Shown: piece by piece, positions 23,997 through 34,191 of the stretch
Layout of the letters: every line of letters begins with the position of its first letter
How positions within the stretch are numbered: the stretch's first letter is position 1
Assembly: GCF_000090795.2 (NCBI RefSeq)
Contig: NW_003546260.1
Coordinates: 88,072-152,071, forward strand
DNA: 64,000 bases
Direction of reading: 5' to 3'
From: Amphimedon queenslandica
Lineage: Eukaryota > Porifera > Demospongiae > Haplosclerida > Niphatidae
Made by a program: the position numbers and the translations under genes
Notes under the pieces: generated by a model
The model's input: only the letters and a program-made list of their open reading frames with translations
Told to the model about the DNA's origin: nothing
Databases searched by the model: none

Positions 23997-25166
23997 ATGG
24001 CATCAAACAAAGAATTTGAGAAGGAACTTTACTGGCAGAGACTACTATTGCAAACTAAGCTTGAGGCTGAACAGACTGAGTTTCAAAGGAAGATTACAGC
24101 TGAAAGTGAAGCCAGTTTTAATGATTTAGTTCAGAAATATGAACATACGGAATATGAAATGAAGCAAAAGCTTGCTAAGGAAGAAAAGGAAATGAAACTA
24201 GAGAGAGAAAAAGAACTGGAGCGAATTAAAGCTGAAAGAAAGGAAAGGATGAGGATAATTGAAGCTGAAAAACAGGAAGAAGAAGAAAAAATGGAAGACG
24301 AGAAAAGAAAGTTTGAGATTGAAATTGCACAAAGAAAATCTAGACAAATGGAAGAATTTCATACGTTGAGCATGTGGAAAAAAAGAGAGGTGGAAGAAAA
24401 ATTTCAAGCTACTCAACAAAAAATAAATGAGGAAAAAATAACAAGGCAAGAAGAACTAGAAAGTAATAAGGCTTTACAAGAAGAAGAAATAAAGGCTAGT
24501 GCTGAATGGAAAAAGTTTGTAGCTGACAGGACAAGCAGTATTATTACTAGTACAACCGAGATGAAAGCAGATGCGATAGGACGAATAGAACAGAAACGAA
24601 TAGATACATTAGTTACGTCAGACATCCAGAGGACACAACTCTATGTTAAGATGCGCATGATGAATGACAGCTTTGATGAAAAAGACATTTCTTCTCTAGA
24701 TTCCATAATGCTAGAACCTTCTTTATATCAAAGTCAAGGTGCAGGTGCTATTGCTAGTATTGAAGGGCAAGCATCAAAGTTATCATTAACTGCTCCAACT
24801 ACAAAAGAAGGGACTTGCAAAGATGTTACTACTAGTGAGTTAAGTCACAAACATACCACTTCACGAAGTATTGCTGATGAGCTCAAGCATAGGAAGCATG
24901 AAGTAGATGAGAAGTGTAAAAGTATTTCCCAGGCAACTGCAGCAAGAATTGAAAGCATTGAAAAACCAGAACATGAGCGGCTGAAGTGTGTTGGAACTGC
25001 TGATAGAAAAGCTATAAAGTTGATGGATAAGATAGTATCTAGATCACATGGAACATTTGACCCAGGATTCATAGCAAGTGTCAATAAAGAACTTTCTCCT
25101 CACAGTTGTGCTTTTAAGACACAAGCTACTGAAGACATAGCCAATATAGAATTGAAGCCAGACTAA
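23997..25166 (+). CDS. Coiled-coil protein with duplicated C-terminal domain, 389 aa
   Basis: Intronless; the ATG at 23997 (MASNKEFEKEL) is preferred over an upstream in-frame GTG. Residues 1-175 are a charged coiled coil. Residues 180-260 align with residues 266-344 of the protein at 21618-22766: both have TTEMKxDAIxxIE, then xxRI, QRxQ, and a D-x-x-hydrophobic-x-x-S-x-Y-x-S-x-G-A-x-A-I-A block. Residues about 307-366 look like a second, more diverged copy (AARIESIEK, RKAIKLMDKIV, F-D-P-G-F-I-A-S-V). It lacks the CxxC zinc ribbon. Function unknown. The shared domain makes the two proteins paralogous at least in part. Confidence 0.76.
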   Translation: MASNKEFEKELYWQRLLLQTKLEAEQTEFQRKITAESEASFNDLVQKYEHTEYEMKQKLAKEEKEMKLEREKELERIKAERKERMRIIEAEKQEEEEKMEDEKRKFEIEIAQRKSRQMEEFHTLSMWKKREVEEKFQATQQKINEEKITRQEELESNKALQEEEIKASAEWKKFVADRTSSIITSTTEMKADAIGRIEQKRIDTLVTSDIQRTQLYVKMRMMNDSFDEKDISSLDSIMLEPSLYQSQGAGAIASIEGQASKLSLTAPTTKEGTCKDVTTSELSHKHTTSRSIADELKHRKHEVDEKCKSISQATAARIESIEKPEHERLKCVGTADRKAIKLMDKIVSRSHGTFDPGFIASVNKELSPHSCAFKTQATEDIANIELKPD

Positions 25167-26245
25167 ATCTAGCTATCTAAGCTAGCTTTGATAATAATGA
25201 TAATTAATACAAGTTATCTCTATGATATACCGTATAGCGGGTTTTTTCGAGGATAATAAATTTCGCGAATGGCCTGTCTTCAGACATTCACGAAATTAAA
25301 TTTCGCGAATGAACCATTGAGGTCTTGATAGTTAATTAATTCTAATAATATTATTCAATTAAATTAATAAATTATTAACAATAGCAGCATGCAACCTTGC
25401 TTTTTCCCATAGTTTACTCTAGTCAGTTTTTTCATTTTCTAGAGCTATTGCCAAAATAATGCAGTTTGTTGAGTTAATAATTTAGTTAATATGTCATGTG
25501 CAATTGCCCAATGCAATAGATAATAATAATTATGTTATTTGAAGCTTTCATTCAATGTGAGCTATAGAGACATCATGTGAGCTGGTGGGAGATACTTAAA
25601 ATTGAATAATGTAAGAGATGTTAATGACATCATCATCATCATAAATGACGTGACAATACAAAACAGTGAAGACAATCATGGATACAGAAGTATTTTACAA
25701 AAAATGAAAAATTAATTTATTAAAATAGGAGCACCATTTATACCTAGCTAGGACAGTATACCAATATTTACTAATAAATACCAAAATTTTAATTTAATCT
25801 TGTATACCTACAATAGGAAGTGCTGACCCCTCGAGAAGGTCTCAAACCTTTCTAAAGAGTTCTATCACACTCTTGTTGTGATTGATATTTATCAGCTGTA
25901 TAGCCAGTCCTGAATAGCAAAAGAATTCACAAAGCAGCTAGGGCTCATATGGATGGGGTGAGCTCAAAATGTTTACATAGATTTTCTATGAGCAGTAATT
26001 AATTCATTTTTCAGCTGACTTCAAAATTATTTCCACAAATATTGTTTCTCATTACTGTATATAGCTAATTTTTTTAGTCAAAATTTCATCAAAATTTTAA
26101 TTTGTTGTTAAGGTTAATTTTTTTCAATACAATTGTCATTTCTGTGCTACTCGCTGAGAGCAAAAATTTTGTTGGTCAAAAATTCCTTAAAACAAAAAGC
26201 CTGACAAATTTGATAAAATTTTTGACTGGAGCTCTACAATGTATA

Positions 26246-26461
26246 TACTGTATAGCTGGAAAAGTTTGCGGGAATTATATTTTGCGATTTTGTACCCATA
26301 TAGCTAATTTTAATGTTTGTGGAATTTAATTTTGCTGGTGTAGGCGTGTACTGTTGATACACCCATTACTTGTAATGCTTTGCGGAATTAAATTGTGCAT
26401 TTTTATGATGAACAGCAAACAGCAAAATTAAATTCCAGCAAATATTTCCAGCTATACGGTA
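26246..26461. mobile_element. MITE, TACCGTATAGC family
   Basis: The left end is tactgtatagctggaaaa and the right end reads back as taccgtatagctggaaatat. Inner arms (ttgcgggaattatattttgc versus gcaaaattaaattcc) are also inverted. About 216 bp, non-coding. It is flanked by ta-rich sequence; a ta target duplication is likely but not unambiguous. Confidence 0.72.
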
Positions 26462-26829
26462 GTACAACACATACTGATAATGTAAGGATTGATAAATAAT
26501 GTGCATGTAATATCTTGTAAATATTTTAATTCACTTTTTATTGTTTTGTTAAAAGAACTTTAGCAGAAGTTAGTTGAATGTGACATGAAAATAAGGACAG
26601 GAATTTTATTGCAGGTATTTTTTTAAATTAAAAAAGTATATACACCACTCCCCTCTTTCATTGATAGACTTCTGGCATATGACACATATTTGAAGGACTA
26701 TCTCTCTTTTGTACTCAATCATAATCCTTTTAACTTTTAATGATCCCAGAAGCCCATTGAAGGTCAGTTTTAAATAGCTATAGTGTACATTTTTATTTGT
26801 GTTGTTTAATTTTATTATGATTAAATTTT

Positions 26830-27670
26830 AAAGCATGGAGTGAATGGACGCATTTTCATCAACTTTTAAAATTGTAAAAATAAAATTTTAATTGGAATTA
26901 ACTCAAACTTTCTAAATACATAAGTTTATGTATGTATCAGAAAAATTATAAAATTGAGAATTTTTTCATAGCTACTTTTGACAATATTTGGCCAAAGACT
27001 GTGTACTATTTTTACACATGTAGTATTACGGCAGTGTTACTAAATAGGATTCACTCACTTATGGTTTTTGATCTAAATTTGGAGCAACTTAAAAATTTGT
27101 AAAAATTAAAATTTGATCAAAATTAGCTCAAATTTTGTAAACAACATACTGACATGTATATATATGTCTCAGAAAAATTTATAAAAATGGAAAATTCTCT
27201 CTTTTCAATTTTTGCAAAATTTGGCCTGAGATCATGACTTTGACCAGATTTCTTAAGCAACTTTAAAAATTCAAAAATCTAATTGTGATCAGAAATTTGG
27301 AATCAACTCAAACTTCTACACAACATAAATACATGTTTATATATCAGAAAAAAATTAAAATGGAGAATTTTCTCCTTTTAAATTTTGGTGAAATTTGGCC
27401 TGTGACCATGTACTGATTTTTTAGCAACTTTAAAAATTTATAGAAATCCAATTTTTATTGTAATCAGTTTAAACTTTCTACGCAACATAAATAGATGTAT
27501 ATGTATTAGAAAAAATATTAAAATGGAGAGTTCTTTCCTTTTAAATGTTGGAAAAATTTGGCCTGGGCCATGTCAGGATTTTGACCAGATTTTTGAGCAA
27601 CTTTAAGAATCCATAAAAATTTCATTTTTTTGGAATCAGCTAAAAGAAGTATAATAAATTAAATAAAGAT
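26830..27670. repeat. Tandem array of CAGGG-family interior units
   Basis: Roughly four successive diverged units, each carrying a form of aatttgatcagaattagctc, an acacaacata-like motif, atcagaaaaa, aatggagaattctctcctt and ttgagcaacttta. These are the same landmarks as the interior of the 15107-15589 element, but the terminal CAGGG arms are missing. Unit spacing is near 150-190 bp. Confidence 0.6.
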
Positions 27671-29318
27671 TACTTTCATAGCCATTTTTTGACACAATAC
27701 CATCCAAGTTTTTAAGTCCATCCACACATGTACCAATTCGACATATGAACATAAGAACATTAATTTTTGTTGTTAGAGTTTGAGCAGCTATGAGTAGTTT
27801 TTTAGTGTGTAAATTAAAAAAAACATCAGTTCTCTAATTTTGGCAGGCCAAATGTCAACATGAATGTACATGTGTGTATTGGATTTTTCAAGATGTGAGC
27901 ATCACAACATACTCATTCCTTTATGATAATATCTTGTAGTTTACTACAAATGAAATTAATAAACTCATTTTGAAATGAATGATAGCCAGATTCACTCCCC
28001 ATTAGACATGCCTTAGTATAGCCAGAATGATGAAAAATGCAGTGAACTTGGGTTAATTGATATCAAAGATTAGATATCTGTTTCACATAAAGTTATATAG
28101 ATCTATTACTTTGACCTTAATTCCCTTAAGAAATAAAAATTTTCACTGTTTATGCTATAATTTTTTATATTTATATCATGATAAACACTTTTCATTTCAT
28201 TATTTATTGTTATTATTATGTAGAATGTAATTTTAACTGTAATTTAACCAGATGAGAGTTTTTAAAGGCAATTTTCTTTAATTGGTAGAGCTGTTACATT
28301 TCAAAAACCTTTTAGTTGAGTTGGAAAATTAAAGCAACTGTTTGGTGGAAAATGCACTTAAGGACAATTGAATTTATTTAGTGTATACATGTTATTTTTG
28401 AGTGTATCTATTTATGTATGAAGTTTTGCAAAATTGTTTGTTTTTTCTTCTGTTTATAGATTTGGTCTGCTATGTTAATCTGTAAAACACTTCAAGCATA
28501 GAGGAATTTACATTACCAATGGAGAGGTGTTAAGATGTCAGTAGCTATACCTTGCAAACTCTTCCTGCAGTGTTTCAATCATTTAAATATTATTTGCATT
28601 ATTACAAACATAATTATGATCAACTTGATTTTATTGATGCTTTCTGTTACTATAATTTTCAAACCTATATTTGTAGTACTGATACTACCATATATCCAGA
28701 TTAGTGCATGGCTAGCTAGTTTACACTTTAGACCACACCCAGATCCATATATGTTATAAAGTAGTAAAAGCACTACAATTCGCTACAATTAGCTCTGACT
28801 CGACTTTAGTCGACTTCTGACTAACAAGAATAAATCGTGTAATTTCCTTCCAAGATCTCATCTAGTTGTCAGAAGGTAAGTGTAATGGCTACTTCTAGAG
28901 TCTTGCATCATGTACATGTAATGAGGAATGGGAAATTTCAAACAAAATTGACAGCAAAGTCAGCTAAAATCACTTGTTATTAATGCAATAGATATAGGAA
29001 CAAAGACACATAGAAATAGCTAAATTAATTAACATAATTTTTGCAGAGTGTTAAGACTTTCTAAATCAGTCAAAAATAACGTGCGAATTTTCAAATGATA
29101 GGCCACAAAAGTACCAACTGGCTACTAGACTAGATCTAGTTTTATGGTATAATGCTCATGATTTTCTAAAATAAAACAAAAGTTATTAATTTAATTAGGC
29201 CACTAGACTTTATTAAGATTTTTAAAATCTGCATATCATTTATTTTTAAGATTTAAAGTTAAAAATTTTGTCCATGTAACTGAAAAGATTATGGAGACAC
29301 CATTATGGTTTCACCCAT

Positions 29319-29633
29319 AACAAAATTTCCCTATATGGTAAATCACAGCACACTGCTACTCTACTACATCTAGATACTACTATATCTACTCTCTGATGTA
29401 ATTTAGATGTACTCTAGTCTACAGGTCATATCCTGTATTAGTGCTTCAAAGCACTAATATATGACCTGTAAACTAGAGTACATCCGATTGCAAAGATAAC
29501 AGAGAGTAATCTTGTGCGGCCCGACTCTCCACCTCTGGCTGCGCGAGACTAAACAGAGAGTATAGTAGAATCTAGTTTAATGTAGTAGAGTAGCAGTGTG
29601 CTGTGATTTCAGCACCATATAGGGAAATTTGTT
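29319..29633. mobile_element. MITE with long, nested inverted repeats
   Basis: Outer arms of about 75 nt match in reverse: aacaaaatttccctatatgg with agggaaatttgtt, then atcacagcacactgctactc with the counterpart near 29585. A second inverted repeat lies inside (29402-29487: gatgta, actctag, acaggtcatat and agtgctt, against gaagcact, atatgacctgt and agagtacatc). The element lies in the presumed 5' UTR intron of the following gene. Confidence 0.75.
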
Positions 29634-29777
29634 ATTTCTAAAAACTGTCATATCACAAATCAAATTTGTGTAAAAGATGCACTTTAAGTTCTTATTGTGC
29701 TTGTGTACTCTGGCACATCATTATTGTATTGAATGACCTTAATGGCATATAATTTTGTCACTGTAGGTTTCATTAAA

Positions 29778-32700
29778 ATGCATCATCATCCTTTAATGGC
29801 TATGATTCTTGTTCTCTGTCTCGTTGCTCTTATTTCAGCTTCACCAATTAATGTTGTTTCACCACATCAGTTGGACGCATTGTTGTGCCACAAGCAAAAT
29901 TTCACTGAATCAACAGAGATAATCCTTTTTACAAATGTTACTCACAACATATCTGCTGTCGGGTTTTGCATTGTTAATATTTCAAAGTCTCTTACTATAA
30001 GAAGCTCAGGAGTAAGTGCTATAGTACAATGCACAAGTATGCTGAATGGTTTTGTTTTTACTGGTAGCAACAATTCTGTTTTATTTCTTAATGCCATCAA
30101 ATTTCTTAAATGTGGCACTAAATTAAGCCAATTAGATGAATCTTTGAAGTGTAAAATCAATGCATCAAATTTTCCATTCTATTTTACTCAACATCATGCT
30201 GCTGCATTGCTTTTCATAGGTGTTAATGACATTCAAATGAAAGACATTGATGTAGAATCTTCCTATGGTTTTTCCATTATATTATTTAATCTTCCTAATG
30301 GAACAATAGACTCGGTCACAATAACAGCATCTAGTACAACAGCAGTAGGTAAAGGAATAAGTGTTGGTAGTGGCCTTTTGATTCTTTACTGCAATGAAAC
30401 TAGACTTGGATCTAGTAAAAGTAGCAGTATTGTTCTATCCTCTTTGCAACTACAGTTTCTGTTTGAGGATATATTTGAGTTTGAATGCATTCAGAATTTA
30501 TATAATTCATCCGTTACACATCTAAATAAAATCCCCATTGTCAATGCTGCTGGGTTAACAATTTTCTACATGCGAAACGATTTTCCAGTTACTGTGCAAG
30601 TTATTGGCAGTAATTTTTCCCATTGTTATGGCTCATTAGCTGGTGGCTTGTTAATCGTGCATCAAAATTTTTTCACAAATTCTCAGACTGTCATTGAGCA
30701 ATGTACTTTTGATCATAATTCTAATATTCATGGCTGCCATGGTGGGGCTATTGTTGCAGTAGTTTATTACGATCAGAACAAATCCCATTTTCAAAATTAC
30801 TCACTCAATCAATCCGTTCCTCTAACAATTTCCAATTCATTTTTTCATGATAATGGAAGAGATGGCACCAAATATTCTGGGGCTATTAGTGTACTGGCTA
30901 TAAATCCTGAGAAAATTCCAATTCAGTTTTATTTCAAAGAAGTCAAGTTAATGTTTAATTTTGTCAGTAGTGATGGATCATGCTTTGTTGGTCTGGTTGA
31001 CTCCCAATCAATTGTGCCTGACAACAATATTGAATTCATTTTTGATTCAATTTTTGTCTCTAACAATTCTTCTCCTGTTCACGGGCAAAGCACTAAATTG
31101 TACTATCCTACTAGCATGTTTCTAATTTTAAATGCTAAAAGTATTATTAATGGGACAGATGAATTTCCAGGAACTTTTTCATACAATTATGGTTCTGTTT
31201 TTAAAGTTTCTCAATCAACTATTGTGCTTGAAGGTTATTTAAACTTCACAAGTAATACTGGGTTTTATGGTGGAGCATTTTTTCTCCTTGATTCCAGTGT
31301 TATTTTATTTTCACAAGGCCTAAGGGCCAAATTTACAGGCAATCATGCTAAAGCTTTTGGAGGAGCAATATATTCAATTGCAGCAAGCAACAGTTACTAT
31401 GCTAAGTCACTTTGTTCATTCCAGGTTAATGATGATCAATATAATGATACACAAATATCATTTTATAACAACACAGCCATGATATTTGGGGATTCAGTCT
31501 ACTCTACAAACCTCTACAATTGCTACATGCAGAATAAGTTATTAGAACCATACCAACTCACATCCATATACAAAACAATTTTTAATACAAGTTTGCCTAA
31601 AAAGTTTTTGTTTACCAATGCCATGACCATTGAAACTTGCAATAAATCTTCCTACATTGGGTATCCTGGAGAAACATTTCACATAATGCTGACAGCAAAA
31701 AATATATTGAATGAAACTACACATGCAGAAGTATTTGTTTCGGCAGCATTAGCAACTTATAATGGAATTCAAAACATTGATTGGTGGTTCTCCGAGAAAG
31801 AGTTAATACAAGTATTTGGCAATGAAAATGGCTGCTCAGATGCTAGCGTCACAATACACACAAATGATCGAAGCACTGTTGACATTATTGGGGAGCATCG
31901 TGCGTTTTTACTATTTTTAATTGAAAACTCTAATATTTTAACAAAAGTTGACATACATTTGCGTTCTTGTCCTCCGGGTTTTGTACATGATGTGATTAAC
32001 ACTGGGTCCTGTGTATGTTCAAACATTGTTAAGAACATTGCAGATACTGCACCTATCTGTGACATAAATTCAAAGAGCATATTACGGCCTTCTAAATCTG
32101 CTTGGATGGGAGTAATACTGAATGAAAATGGAACTGAGACATTTGCTGTAAGTCTTTTCTGCTATCAGTACTACTGTAATAGTAATTCAAGTTTTGACAT
32201 GGTCACAGTTAATACTGATGGAACGTTTCGATTGTCATCATCATCGAAACCTGGTGTCACTAGTTCACTTTGCATTAGTTATCGTACAGGAAAACTCTGT
32301 AGTAGTTGTGCCAATGGCTACAGTGTGGTTTTTGGATCACCAGAGTGTAAAAAATGCAGTAGCCTATGGCTTTTGACTTTGCTTGCATATGCTATAGCAG
32401 GTCCTCTCCTCATTTTTATTATGTATTCCCTAAATCTAACGCTAAATGTTGGCACCATAAATGGCATCATCTTTTATGCACAAGCTTCTAATTTTGGAAT
32501 TTTAGATGCCTTAAACAATCAAGGTCATGGTTTGAATAGATTATTAACTATTTTTCTGTCACTCCTAAATTTAGGGCTTGGTTTCCCAGTTTGTTTTTAT
32601 GATGGAATGAGCGAGATGTGGAAAGTAATATTGAATCTGTTGTTTCCTCTTTATCTTTTTGTCATTGTTGTACTTATCATCATTCTGTGCCGATTTTCTA

Positions 32701-33545
32701 GTAAAGTATCAAATAAATTTTCTAGTTCATCCATTCAAGTATTAACAACTATAGTCTATCTCTCATTTGCAAGGCTACTTAGTTCAGTTGTTAGTGCTTT
32801 TAAACCAGCAGTTATTCATACAGCCGAATCAGCTCATCTTGTTTGGTATTGGGATGCATCTGTGCCTTATAACAGCACAGGACATATCATCATTATGGTT
32901 GTGACTTCATTGATTACGTGTCCACTGCTGATGACATATCTGTTTCTTCTACTTTTCCCTAGACCTCTGAGATGCAATGCAAAGCTCAATGAATGGACAA
33001 GGCCAGTAATAGAATCCATTAAGGCTCCATATAAGGAGGGAAGGCATTATTGGTTTGTAGCAAGGATTCTAGTTATAACATTTATGTACATCTTGTATAG
33101 TACCGAGACTTATGTTTCATTTTTTAATGTCACAGTTATGGTAATTCTGATCTTTATAGTGTTATCTCAAGCTGTTTTTAATCCATACAAAAGCAAATTA
33201 ATCAACCTGTTAGATTGCTGGCTCTTAGTTAACCTTACCTTTTCATTTGGTGCTCTTTATAGCAAAAATGCAAGTAGCCCCCAAAATATAAATATTTTCC
33301 TTGAATCGGTTGTCATTCTTTTCTTCTTTACTTTCCTGTGTTTGGTCCTATATCATTTCCTGATGGTATCGAAAAAATTTCGCAAAGCAAAAGATGAAAT
33401 CGGTCAGTGGCTGTTTCAAAGGTGTAATAATCAAAGAATCTCCAGAAATATTAATGATTTTAGTAACAAAGATCCTTATTACAGTCCTTGTGATGAATAT
33501 CGTGAACCTCTTCTCAAGCCAACAGCAACATTTTTGAACTTATAA
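29778..33545 (+). CDS. Large surface protein: beta-helix-like ectodomain plus about 8 C-terminal membrane segments
   Basis: One uninterrupted frame of about 1255 residues. The ATG at 29778 is preferred because it gives a clean signal peptide (HPLMAMILVLCLVALISASP) just after a likely splice acceptor (ctgtag); an upstream in-frame ATG at 29733 would add 15 residues. Residues about 20-740 are Asn/Ser-rich with many N-glycosylation sites and short repeats such as G-G-A-hydrophobic and F-x-x-N-x-A, typical of parallel beta-helix (Pmp-like) domains. A Cys-rich stalk follows (C-S-S-C-A-N-G-Y, C-K-K-C). The C-terminal 400 residues contain about eight hydrophobic segments, starting LWLLTLLAYAIAGPLLIFI and including VGTINGIIFYAQ, and end in a basic tail. 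I recognise this as a large family in sponges and some protists with no named function that I know. A polyadenylation-like aataaa lies about 35 bp past the stop. Confidence 0.82.
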   Translation: MHHHPLMAMILVLCLVALISASPINVVSPHQLDALLCHKQNFTESTEIILFTNVTHNISAVGFCIVNISKSLTIRSSGVSAIVQCTSMLNGFVFTGSNNSVLFLNAIKFLKCGTKLSQLDESLKCKINASNFPFYFTQHHAAALLFIGVNDIQMKDIDVESSYGFSIILFNLPNGTIDSVTITASSTTAVGKGISVGSGLLILYCNETRLGSSKSSSIVLSSLQLQFLFEDIFEFECIQNLYNSSVTHLNKIPIVNAAGLTIFYMRNDFPVTVQVIGSNFSHCYGSLAGGLLIVHQNFFTNSQTVIEQCTFDHNSNIHGCHGGAIVAVVYYDQNKSHFQNYSLNQSVPLTISNSFFHDNGRDGTKYSGAISVLAINPEKIPIQFYFKEVKLMFNFVSSDGSCFVGLVDSQSIVPDNNIEFIFDSIFVSNNSSPVHGQSTKLYYPTSMFLILNAKSIINGTDEFPGTFSYNYGSVFKVSQSTIVLEGYLNFTSNTGFYGGAFFLLDSSVILFSQGLRAKFTGNHAKAFGGAIYSIAASNSYYAKSLCSFQVNDDQYNDTQISFYNNTAMIFGDSVYSTNLYNCYMQNKLLEPYQLTSIYKTIFNTSLPKKFLFTNAMTIETCNKSSYIGYPGETFHIMLTAKNILNETTHAEVFVSAALATYNGIQNIDWWFSEKELIQVFGNENGCSDASVTIHTNDRSTVDIIGEHRAFLLFLIENSNILTKVDIHLRSCPPGFVHDVINTGSCVCSNIVKNIADTAPICDINSKSILRPSKSAWMGVILNENGTETFAVSLFCYQYYCNSNSSFDMVTVNTDGTFRLSSSSKPGVTSSLCISYRTGKLCSSCANGYSVVFGSPECKKCSSLWLLTLLAYAIAGPLLIFIMYSLNLTLNVGTINGIIFYAQASNFGILDALNNQGHGLNRLLTIFLSLLNLGLGFPVCFYDGMSEMWKVILNLLFPLYLFVIVVLIIILCRFSSKVSNKFSSSSIQVLTTIVYLSFARLLSSVVSAFKPAVIHTAESAHLVWYWDASVPYNSTGHIIIMVVTSLITCPLLMTYLFLLLFPRPLRCNAKLNEWTRPVIESIKAPYKEGRHYWFVARILVITFMYILYSTETYVSFFNVTVMVILIFIVLSQAVFNPYKSKLINLLDCWLLVNLTFSFGALYSKNASSPQNINIFLESVVILFFFTFLCLVLYHFLMVSKKFRKAKDEIGQWLFQRCNNQRISRNINDFSNKDPYYSPCDEYREPLLKPTATFLNL

Positions 33546-34191
33546 TTGTATTTTAGTGCTATACTTGTTATTGTCACAATAAAGGTATACCTTTTTGAGC
33601 TGTAAAACATTGTTTATTATTTATGCCAAAACCAAATTATTTTTTAGGACTTAAATTTTGAATTCTATTTACCTAGACTAGTCTAGATCTAGATCTAGTT
33701 GTAGTTGTTTCAAAGGGGATCAAAAAATTAGTGAGGGGCAACCCCCTCCCATGATATAATTTTTATAGTAATCTGAGTGTAGTGATGTTAGGACCAGGCA
33801 AATCATGCTAGCATAATTTGGAACACAATAGGGCAAGTTATTATGCTGGCATAATGGGAGCATAATGGGTCAAAAATTTACCCAATACCCCTGACCACAA
33901 AAATTGCAATTCAATATGGCAAGTGGTAGTGGTAGTGCAAAAATAGTATTCAAATTCAAAGTCGTAGGAAGCATTTTCAGTTTCTGGCATTATTATAATA
34001 TTATTTTTATTACAATACATGTAACTTGATAATTCATACTTGAGTAAAGCATAAAATATGGGTATAAAATGAGCATAATTGAATTGATTTCAAAGCATGA
34101 TGGAATTTGGGGCAGTGCCTAAAAGCTTATGTAATAGGAAGAAATTGAAGCATAATTTTGCTAGCCCTAGTGACTGTATAGCTTTAATAAT
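33546..34191. other. Intergenic spacer
   Basis: About 650 bp, AT-rich. It contains ctagactagtctagatctagatctag-like self-complementary sequence near 33675 and repeated short ataatggg/agcataa phrases near 33830-34100. No gene seen. Confidence 0.5.

Larger units (their letters stand above)
25167..29318. other. Repeat-rich intergenic region
   Basis: No supported coding gene. It contains a truncated TACCGTATAGC-type element (about 25229-25312, with palindromic aaatttcgcgaat), a complete MITE at 26246-26461 and a cluster of repeat units at about 26830-27670. It also contains a probable 5' UTR exon ending at about 28876 (cagaag followed by gtaagt), probably belonging to the gene at 29778. Short open frames such as the hydrophobic one at 28535-28759 have no support. 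Confidence 0.5.

Noticed and set aside
28535-28759. Small hydrophobic frame
   Set aside because: Ile/Leu-rich in AT-rich DNA, no partner exon, and it lies just before a likely UTR exon; not supported.
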